Assembly (NCBI RefSeq): GCF_019112545.1 | Contig: NW_025064887.1 | Coordinates: 1,690,578 to 1,718,815 of the forward strand | Source of the DNA: Guyanagaster necrorhizus | Taxonomy: Eukaryota > Basidiomycota > Agaricomycetes > Agaricales > Physalacriaceae | Length of the DNA: 28,238 bases | Direction of reading: 5' to 3' | Shown here: piece by piece, positions 20,235-28,238 of the stretch | Layout: each line of letters starts with the position of its first letter | Position numbering within the stretch: position 1 is the stretch's first letter | Position numbers and translations under genes: made by a program | The notes under the pieces: model-generated | Told to the model about the DNA's origin: nothing | The model's input: the letters and a program-made list of their open reading frames with translations, nothing else | Databases searched by the model: none

Positions 20235-21361
20235 TTCTCTTCATTGCAGAGTGAGACATAGAATGCTTCTTCTATCAGTAATTTTTAGATTTATCTCCCC
20301 TTACAGTAAGCTTTAATTATAAGGCTAGCAAACTCCTTAGTACAAAAAGAATGTGTCTGCTCTTGCAAATTCCTTTATAATTGCAAGAGGGAAATTCATC
20401 TGTTCAAAGCAGATCTAATAGATTCCATCTGAAGCAAATGGCTCATTGGTAGAACAAGCTCTAACATCTGCTCTCAAAGGCAGATAAACAGGATATGAGT
20501 GAAATGTGAAAGAAATAAGAGAGAGGTAATAAGAATTACTTCAAGCTGTTTGCTTGTGCAATACCATGCTCAAATCTTCTAGGTATGCTTATGACTTCAG
20601 CTTGTAGAAGACTAGCAGAATTTTATTTTTTAGCTTTGTACTATAAAAGTTAGTTCTTGTTTTATCTACAAGATTATTCTTTAAATACTAAGATCTTAAA
20701 GGTTTGTTTCCTTATCAACTGTGGCTCTTATAAGCATCTAAATCACTCTCTTTTAGGGCCTCTATCTGATTCAGACTAGTGGAGCACCACCAATCCACTC
20801 TATAGGTCTATTATCTGTGAGTGAATCAGCTACACTTTCTATATCTGACATCTCATCAAATAGCTTTATAAAACTATCTCCCTCCTAAGTGCTAAGGTTG
20901 CTCATTAGACACAAAGGAAGGTAGACAGCAGAGAGCCATCTATCATTATCTTACAGCTTGTTAATCATGCAGTAGATCTCTAAGCAGATCATATTAATGC
21001 TTTATTGCTTGATCCATAGTAAAGAGAATAGCTCCTTATTTTAAAGGCAGCATAGTGCTCACTGCTCAGCTCTCTTGATGCTCTAGCAGATCCAGAGTCA
21101 GAAAAACTGAAATTTGATGCTCATAAACCTATAGTGCAGCACATCATGTTCTTTCCAGATTGTCAAGGCAGCTCTTGATATAAGCCTTTTGAGATTTATC
21201 AATACAGAGATTGTGCCAGCAGCCAATATCTGAGTCTTCTTTCAATCCTTCTTTTCCTGATATGTTAGCTTCTTAGAGTCTACAAACTCCAGTTTAGAGT
21301 CATTGCTGATGGTAATAAGGTATTTGCAGCAAGTTTTGAGTAGAATCAACATGTTTTCTTT
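20235..21361 (-). pseudogene. Unrecognised decayed coding remnant
   Basis: From 21355 down, the minus strand reads MLILLKTCCKYLITISND, KLEFVDSKKLTYQEKKD, then AGTISVLINLKRLISRAAL and DVLHYRFMSIKFQF before frames break up (to roughly 20750). Amino-acid composition and the TGA stops look like a deaminated gene, perhaps another gag, but I cannot assign a family. From 20750 to 20235 nothing coherent is visible. E2 inserted at its upper edge, where TCTTT (21357-21361) is the presumed target duplication. Confidence 0.35.
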
Positions 21362-21786
21362 TGTTAGGCCCAAGCATCATGTGGACAGATACACATGATA
21401 AACGGATGTTTCTTCACACTTCGAGGAATCAACCGGGTTCACTATAGTATATCCGTTTGTTGTGACTCAAGGTCAGATGTAGACTCGAGGTAGAATGGTG
21501 TGTATAAACTTTAGCTCGAAGCTGGGTTTCTCCAGCGAGAGCTATGAGCCTTAAATACTGTTTGTGTAATATTAAAAATACTACTACTTATTGTGTCGAC
21601 TTGTGTCCATGGTGCCCGTTGTCCTTGAGCATCGTTGTTATACATAAAAGGGTGGCTACGTGTCATCAAGCATCGTCGTATGAGCGCAGAGAATAGGCCC
21701 TTTGTGCTGACCAATCTCTTCCCACCATGCCCTGACTAAGCGTAAATAGGGGTCAGAAAGCAAGCTTTAAGGGAAAAATCGTAACA
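21362..21786 (-). mobile_element. E2 3' LTR (425 bp)
   Basis: Runs TGTTACGATTTTTCCC to GGGCCTAACA on the minus strand, starting right after the polypurine tract. The ends match the E1 LTR and solo LTR; the middle is shorter and differs, so E2 represents a subfamily. Shared blocks include CCCCTATTT.CGCTTAGTCAG, a TATTTAAG site and GAGCTAAAGTTTATAC. The partner LTR is outside the window. Confidence 0.9.
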
Positions 21787-21802
21787 TTACCCCCTCCTTA
21801 AG
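21787..21802 (-). promoter_or_regulatory. E2 polypurine tract
   Basis: AAGGAGGGGGTAA directly precedes the LTR TG on the minus strand, the expected plus-strand primer site. E1 has the same element at 9214-9226. Confidence 0.75.
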
Positions 21803-21819
21803 ACCATCGTCCTGATGGC

Positions 21820-24800
21820 TTAATTAAGGGATAGTTCATAGTCTTGTATAGCTCGGTCCGCGGACATGTGTTTTTCATTGATCCATTGATTGGATTCCGG
21901 TCCGTAACCCTTCCAACTGATGAGGTAATCGACGGTGGTTGTCATGCCTCCTCCTCTCGCTTTGACTTTGCACAGCTTATGGTTGAGGACTTGGTCGACT
22001 TTGTAGTGTTCCTCATCATCGACAAGTACTGGAGGAGGGGGAGGCGGTTTCTGTTGGTTAGGGAACGTGGGTGCGATGAAGGGTGTCAGGAGGATTTCGT
22101 TGAACACATCGTGAACTTTCCAGGAGTCTGGAAGTTTTAGCTTGTAAGCGGAGGAACCGACTTTGGCAAGGATGGGGAAGGGGCCAGTACGTTTGTTGGC
22201 CAGCTTTCGTTTTGGTCGAGGGAGGTGAAGGTTTGTTGTGTCAAGCCATATGAGGTCGTTGACAGTATAGTTGTGTGATGGTTTTTTGTGCTTATCATAT
22301 TGTTTTTTCATTGTAGCGGCTGCCTTTTCGAGAGCCGTTTTTGTTTCGGAGTATATTGTTTGCATTGTATTGGCAAAATCTTTGGAGGCCGGGGTGGAGG
22401 CCTGAAGTTGTGTCTTTTGGGAAAGGTGGGGATGACGTCTGTGGTTAATAAAGAATGGGGTTTTCCCAGTTGCTGAGTGTATGCGATTGTTATGTTGGAA
22501 TGCGGCAAGAGCTAGCCATTCGGTCCAGTCATCCTGTCGGTAGTTGATAAATAACCGTAAGTATTTCTCAACTTCCTGGTTGACTCGTTCAGTTTGTCCA
22601 TCAGTTTGGGGATGGTATGCTGTGGACATGTTTTGGCGAATGTTAAGCAGGCGACACAGGTCCGTCATAAATTTCGAGACAAACTGAGGACCTCGATCGG
22701 AGATGACGACCTGTGGCATTCCGTGCTTTGCATAGACTTCATCTCGGAGGATTTTGGCTCAGCCCTCGGAGGTAAGTTCTGTGGAACAGGCGATCGGTAT
22801 GATGGCCTTCGAAAATCGATCGACAATGACAATGATGGTATCATATCCTTGGCTCTCTGGTAGCCCAGTGATCATGTCGACGGATATGTGAGTCCATGGG
22901 GCGTTGGGAATTTCGTTCGGGTGTAGGGGTGCGGCTCGGGGTTGAGTCGATGATTTTCCTCTTTGACAAGCCTCACATGCCCTGATATAGTTGGTGACGT
23001 CTTTGTCGAGTTTTGGCCACCAATATTCCCATAATATTAATTCCTTTGTCTTTGCTATTCCCGGGTGTCCTGCTGTCGCGTGGTCATGATATTGTGCGAT
23101 TATTTCCCCATGGAGGTTGGGGTCCCAGGGTATGTAGATTCGTCCATCATACTGGATCATTCCCCCTTCCTTTGTTAATCCCTGTTCATGATTCAGAGAA
23201 GGAGCGATCCGTTGATCCCATTTATGAGGATCGTGGGTTGCACTCTTGATCCGCTCGTGGATTTCGGCTTCTGTCGGCATAATCATGGCGCAGAAGTGCT
23301 CTGGTCAGAGGATCACTACTCCCTCGTTGTCTCCTCCCCCTTGATCATGATCGGCCCTTCGGCTTAGCAGGTCTGCCTTTTTATTGGCAGTGCCCAGCTT
23401 ATGATGTAGGGTGTACTGGTATTGGGTTAATTCAGTAACCCATCGTGCCTGTCACCGGTTTAATTTCTGTGGTTGACGGAAATATTGCAAGTTTTGATGG
23501 TCCGTCCATATCTCAAAAGTCTCCGTGGCCCCAATCAGGTAGTGCCACCACTCTTCAAGGGCTAACATGATGGCGAGCAGTTCCTTATCGTAGATCTCGT
23601 AGTTCCTTTCCATGACTGATAGTGCCTTGGAGAGGAATGCGACTGGCCACCATTTTCCTCCTTGCTCCTGAGATAGGACAGCACCAATGGTGCCTTCGCT
23701 GGAGTCAGCCTCCACCTTGAATCTTCCATCATTTGTTGGTATAGCAAGTACTACGTCCTCAGCTAGCCGTCGTTTGAGGTTCTCGAAGGCGTTCTGCTGG
23801 GACAATCCCCAGGTCCAGGGGGCATTGCCGGTTAGCTGCATCATGGGTCGGACAATCTTGCTGTAGTCTCATATGAAACATCGGTAGAAATTTGTGAAAC
23901 TGAGGAAGGACTGGAGCTCCTTTTTCTTTATTGGCTCCAGCCACTCTGTCACCCCCCTGACTTTTACAGGGTCCATTCGGATGCTTCCTTCTGCGATGAT
24001 TACCTCAAGATATTCGGTCTCCATGGTTTCGAACTCGCATTTCTCGGCCTTGAGAAAGAGTTTATGCTGCCTCATGAGTTTGAGTACTTTTCAGACTAGA
24101 GTCCGGTGTTTCTCTCTTGTTTTTGACATAATCAGGATGTTGTCGAGATATATGGTGACTTTCCTGGTGGCGATGAGGTCCTTGAATATATCATTCATCA
24201 TCCACTGGAAAGTTGCCAGGGAATTGGTGAGGCCAAAGAACATTACCGTGGGCTCGAAGAGTCCTCGATTAGTCCTGAAAGCCGTCTTCCATTCATCCCC
24301 TTCCTTGATACAGACATTGTTGTATTCCCATCGTACGTCCAACTTGGTATAGTACTTGGCTCCCCAAAGTTTATCCATCAACTCGGAGATTAAGGGAAGG
24401 GGGTAGCGGTTCTTAATGGTCATCTCATTAAGTTTTCGGTAGTCTTGGACGGGTCTGAGCTTCCCATCCTTCTTTTTGATGAAGAAAAATGGCGATGCCA
24501 TGGGGGATTTGGATGCCTGAATTCGCCCACTGGATAGGTTCTCGTCGAGGAACCTGTCCAGTTCCTGCTGCTCGGTACCACTGAGTGGATAGGTTTTGCA
24601 GTCGAGGTTGGCATTTGCGTTTGGGATTAGTTCTATGGCATGATCCCATGGTTTTGGTTTGGGTAGCTCATCAAAGTTTTCTTTGGCGAACAGGTCTTGG
24701 TAATCCCACACCCACAGGGGAACCATTTCTTCAAAGGTTTTCTCCCCCTTTTGTTGATTGGCCCAGGCGGCCAGATCGTTGGCATGGTGCATGGCTCGGA

Positions 24801-25710
24801 GGTGTATTTCCTGCTGTATATCTACTGCCAGGATGGTCTCCCCATCCTCTATCTCTTCATCCCAACGATCATCGGGATCTTCGTCTGGTAGCTCAAATGG
24901 AATTTTTTGGCATCTACACCTGGCGAATGTGATCCAACCGGTTTTCCAATTGATGAGTGGATTATGCCATATTAACCAGTCATGTCCAAGGAAGACTTCC
25001 TTGGTTCCTAGATCTGTTACCGCAAGGTCGATTCGCTCAGCATGATCCCCAATGGTTAACCGAAGTTCGACGAATTCGGTAATGGATCCAGCCTGATTTT
25101 TTGTTCCATCGGCATTATAGACTGGAATCGGGGTGGCTGTGGCATGGGTTGGGATGCGGTGTTTTTCTACGAAGGCTTGATTAATCGAGCTTCTGGTGCA
25201 TCCACTGTCCACTAGCATGGTTACCTTGTGCGTGGTTCGGTTGGTTAACATTTCGATCCTTGCTTTAACGACAAGGTCTCGTCCCGTTGTCTTGGCCCGT
25301 CAGATGAATTGTCGGGGCCCCCGAAGCTCATCGAGCCATTCTAGAGCTCAGCACCTTTCTGCCCTTTTTAGTCCTTCGATCATCTTGTCGACTACTTCTT
25401 CAGCTCTAGTCTGGTGTATCCAATTTTTGAGTACAGCTTTCACCGCTGCTTCGTCCTTGGCTTCTCTGATGGCCCTCCAGGTCCATTCAGTGTCGAAGGG
25501 TTTGAGCCATGCTTTAGGGCTCGCTGCCCCTGTTCAGCCCATAGGCGCTTGAGTTTGTTTTTGCAATTCTTTGGTATGCATGTCAACTGTGGGTATATTC
25601 GAATGTGTTTCGTACATAGGCATAGGAGTAACTACAGAAATACTATCAGTCCGACTAGCGGCTGAGATAGGCATACCGTGAACTCGTATGGCCGACCTAG
25701 TGGAATTGCA
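21820..25710 (-). pseudogene. pol: E2 pol: protease, RT, RNase H, integrase, chromodomain
   Basis: One frame, -1 relative to gag, ending at TAA 21820-21822. Retropepsin has VDSGCT (about 25205). RT runs about 24520-24090 (FFFIKKKDGKLRPVQDY, KLDVRWEYNN, FFGLTNS), with YLDN instead of YxDD at 24139-24150. RNase H (about 23725-23455) keeps ADSSEG, YDKELLAI and TDHQNL. Integrase has an HHCC region (GHPGIAKTKELI...CEACQRGK, about 23075-22960) and the core residues in SVDMITG, ISDRGPQF and QTERVNQEVEKYL. A proline run (about 22035) leads to the chromodomain (about 21990-21830; YLISWKGYGPESNQW). In-frame stops: TGA at 25534, 25348, 25300, 24091, 23869, 23452, 23305 and 22759 (lowest coordinate of each). 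No frameshift found. Confidence 0.93.
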
Positions 25711-25712
25711 CA

Positions 25713-27444
25713 CTAGTCGGCCCCCTCTTTTACCTCCTCTACTTTGGTCTCTTTCCCTAGTTCCTCGTCTTCTTTTTGTAACTCGGCGATTTGTGCTTGG
25801 ATGTCTTCACGGGTTCTTTTCTTCTTCAGGCAATCTTTCGCCATGTGCCCCTTTTGTCTGCAATTAAAACATTTCCATTCCTTCTTCATGCGATCAATGT
25901 CCATCAGTTTTCCACTTCCGGTATAAGTAATGCCGGTGCTTGTCTTCTGCGTCCCATATGATGGAGAGGTCGTCAGGGTTCCCTGTGGTTTCCCGGCAGT
26001 TGTCCCTGACTTGTTCGGGGTTGGCGGATTCTGTTTCCGGGGAGTATCCTGGAAGGTCATTGATTCCGCTTTCTGCCTTTGCTGTTCCTTGTACATTTCT
26101 ATGATCCATTCCTTCCATTCGTCGTAGCCGACCAGCATCAGTCTCTTGATGCTAATCGCTGAGATCATAGTGATGTAAGAGGAAGGGATGCCCCTCTTGA
26201 GGGCCTCGACCATCCTTCCGGCGTTGTCGATGTCTTCCCTGATGCTGGCGAGCTTCGCCAGCCTCTCGAGTTCATCAAAGTAGTCTGTTGCCGCTTTATC
26301 CGCCATTTTGTACTCCTTGATTTTCTGCTTATGCACCTCCTATACTGCCGGGTCAATAAATTTGTCGTTTAACATCTGTTTGAAGACCACCCAGGAGGGA
26401 TACCGATAGTGGTTCCTGGTGCTGGATCGGAAGTTTGGTGAGATCAAGATCCACCAGGTTTTAGCCTTCTCTTCCAGGTATGAGGCGGCGAACGTGACCT
26501 TGTTCATATCGGTCCTGAGGTATCCGATGTACGCCTCAAAATACTGTTTGCAGTCAACCAGAAATCGGTCAATGTCGTCTGAGGCCCCTTTAAAGGGGCA
26601 GGGTTTTCGAAGAAGGTCTGGGCGGCATTGGAGGACTTGGGCATTTTCTGGGAGCACCCCCATGGGGTTGGGCCACTCATCAAAAGAAGGCCGTCGCCAC
26701 TCGATGGGCGGTCCTGGAAAGGAGTGTAGGGAGTTATCATCGGCGACGGGGCTTCCCTTGGGGTGTTGAATGCGGACGATGACCCCGTCCTTAATTGTGA
26801 ATCCTAGCCAGGTGGCTTCTGGATCATCCTGGGCGGGTTCTTTTCCTATCCCACTGGGTTCGGCTTCTTCAGGGGGAGGCTGTGCTCCTAATAGTCTGCT
26901 TCCTTTCCCAGTCCATGGGTTTCGGAAGCCTTCAACTTGGCGGTCGCTGGGGTACTTTCAGGTTTGGGTAAGCCAAGAAGCCGTGCTTTGGATGGAGCAT
27001 CGGCTGGACTCGGTTATGCTTCGGGTTGAAGGTGCTGTGTACACGGCTCTCTTCGGTGCGATGGGCGGAGTTTGTGGTAATGGCTGAACGCTTGTTTGTG
27101 GTTGGAATGGGGGCATCGGTCCGAGCGGGTCCTCGGGATGCCAGTGCCTGTATTCCTTCCAGGTGTATTCCATCGTGGCATACTGTAAAATTCGTTTTTT
27201 CTCCATTGAATCTGCGTATCGATATTCAAGTCCTAGGGGAGTCACCAACCAGTGGGCGTCTCCCCATAAAAAAAGCATTCCCTGCTCATACAGCTCCTTA
27301 TACTCTTTCTGCTGGCTTCTTTCAATTTCCACCCTCAATGCTTCTTCGTCTGGTCGTTGTCCTGCATATGTCATAAAGTGCCGAGGGTCAAAGGGGCCCT
27401 CCTCGTCCTCCTCATCTTCCCCGTTGTCCTCGCTGTCCTCGCTG
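25713..27444 (-). pseudogene. gag: E2 gag, 5'-truncated by X4
   Basis: The frame is open from the X4 junction and starts with an acidic run (SEDSEDNGEDEEDEE) before MTYAGQRPDEEA. An N-terminal domain (...RILQYATMEYTWKEY...), a Pro-rich spacer and the capsid core (FKGASDDIDRFLVDCKQYF, KTWWILISPNF, about 26590-26430) follow, then a Lys-rich linker and an intact CCHC knuckle CFNCRQKGHMAKDC (25830-25871), and a Glu/Lys-rich coiled tail. There are only two internal stops: TGA 26958-26960 and TAG 26340-26342, each one transition from a sense codon. The end is TAG 25713-25715. The true N-terminus lies beyond X4. Confidence 0.9.
25830..25871 (-). other. CCHC zinc knuckle of E2 gag
   Basis: C-x2-C-x4-H-x4-C spacing is complete, the nucleic-acid-binding motif of the nucleocapsid part. 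The homologous site in E1 has lost two of the Cys and contains a stop. Confidence 0.9.
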
Positions 27445-28238
27445 ACACGCCCTCTCCTCGTTCAGGCATGTAAAATTGTGAAAATTGCGAATACATGGGC
27501 CGCATTCCAGGCCAGTAACCATGTAACAGAAAATAGGACTAGAGCACACAGAAACCTCACTATCATAATGATAAACTGGAGTAACAATAAGCAGAGTGCA
27601 TGGCCTAGTAACAGACTAATACCAGAGGGGTTAGGCTGCATGTGAGGTCCCAGCACTTGGCCCTAAATGCACTAATACTATTACAAGAGGACATGCTAAA
27701 AATAAAAAGACTATGATCGAAATATGATCGGCAATTCTGATCACATTGATCAAAGATGCACAGCCATTGATGTGCTGATGGGACATGCCTTTAGAACAGA
27801 GAACTGAGACCCAAAGAAAGGTATCTGAGTAAATAGGTACCGAACGGAGAGATAGCATGATGACAACAAGCTAACAAGTAGAGGAATATTACCCCAGGAA
27901 TGAATAGCACGGATACTGCCCTGAACCTTAGCGCGCATAACACAGTGAGGGACTCCGCATCGTACCGAGAAGCGGCACCTTTAGTGAGTCAGATGGAATG
28001 ACTGGTTGGACACAGGAAAGCAGAACATAGCCATCGTGGCTGGCTCTTGGCATAAGAAATAGCTCCGGGGGTCTGGGACAGTTTACCGCTGTCAGAAATG
28101 TCACCGGGGAGATAAGAAAGCGAGTAGACCTGGCGAGGCCAGCTAGCCGATGTCAGCTAGTAAAGGAACAGCGGGCACAGTCATCGCCCGGAAGAGAATA
28201 AGTGCGGCAACTGCGACATGCGCGCGAGTAATACCAGC
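27445..28238 (-). mobile_element. Repeat X, copy X4 (3' part, CpG-rich)
   Basis: Read on the minus strand this aligns with the last ~790 bp of X-A and X-B and ends ...GGCGTGT at 27445, followed by CGCTG/CAGCG (27440-27444) in E2 gag. The terminal stem is ACACGCC (27445-27451) with GGCATGT (27465-27471), paired through a G-U wobble if RNA. Where X4 has CpG, X-A and X-B mostly have TpG or CpA, so X4 is close to the undamaged sequence. The 5' portion lies beyond the window, so the second target duplication cannot be checked. Confidence 0.85.

Larger units (their letters stand above)
21362..27444 (-). mobile_element. E2: CpG-retaining Ty3/gypsy chromovirus, 5' part cut by X4
   Basis: Minus-strand element: gag (27444-25713), pol (about 25710-21820), polypurine tract (about 21787-21800), 3' LTR (21362-21786). 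The order and C-terminal chromodomain mark a chromovirus of the same family as E1. CpGs are frequent and long open stretches survive, so it is younger than E1. About ten in-frame stops remain, mostly TGA where the family has Arg (CGA). It is interrupted in gag by X4; the rest of gag and the 5' LTR should lie beyond the window. The flank TCTTT (21357-21361) is the expected target duplication. Confidence 0.93.

Noticed and set aside
24585..25552. Several plus-strand open frames of 60-118 codons
   Set aside because: They are antisense shadows of the E2 pol gene, whose minus-strand frame shows ordered protease and RT motifs.

Overview
The window is a fungal transposable-element graveyard with no host gene that I can support. 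The organism is most likely a basidiomycete, probably an agaricomycete. I infer this from the style of the polyproteins: a chromodomain-bearing Ty3/gypsy chromovirus, and a second Ty3/gypsy type whose pre-protease and retropepsin regions I associate with mushroom genomes. This is recognition by eye, not a search. Nothing bacterial is visible (no operons, Shine-Dalgarno sites or CRISPR), and I found no tRNA or rRNA gene.

Layout. (1) 1-247: 3' end of a repeat I call X (copy X1), joined to the gag of element E1. (2) 248-9759: E1, a plus-strand chromovirus with gag, pol and a 3' LTR. It is almost CpG-free and full of in-frame stops. Its reverse transcriptase is split by a full X copy (X-A, 4640-6435, target duplication CACTG). 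(3) 9760-10330: a plus-strand gag fragment into which E1 inserted. (4) About 11320-20234: E3, an older minus-strand Ty3/gypsy polyprotein. It is split by Y (12465-13867, duplication CTAT), X-B (16790-18707, duplication CAGTG/CAATG) and a solo LTR (18963-19483, perfect duplication CTTCT). (5) 20235-21361: a decayed, unrecognised coding remnant. (6) 21362-27444: E2, a minus-strand relative of E1 that keeps many CpGs. It has a 3' LTR, pol ending in a chromodomain, and gag with an intact CCHC knuckle. (7) 27445-28238: X4, a CpG-rich X copy inserted in E2 gag and running off the window.

History. Removing each insertion together with one copy of its target duplication joins the host reading frame in every case I could test (X-A in E1; X-B, Y and the solo LTR in E3), so the boundaries are well supported. 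The E3 locus is the base layer. Y, X-B and X-A are CpG-depleted and old. The solo LTR, E2 and X4 keep CpGs and are younger. The damage in old copies is mainly C-to-T and G-to-A at former CpG sites with few frameshifts, as expected for RIP or methylation-driven deamination.

The least familiar item is X: four copies, about 1.8-1.9 kb, no recognised protein, neither TG...CA ends nor terminal inverted repeats, 5-bp duplications fitting CASYG, a hairpin at its 3' terminus, and an internal repeat of about 60 bp carrying tRNA T-arm/B-box-like motifs.
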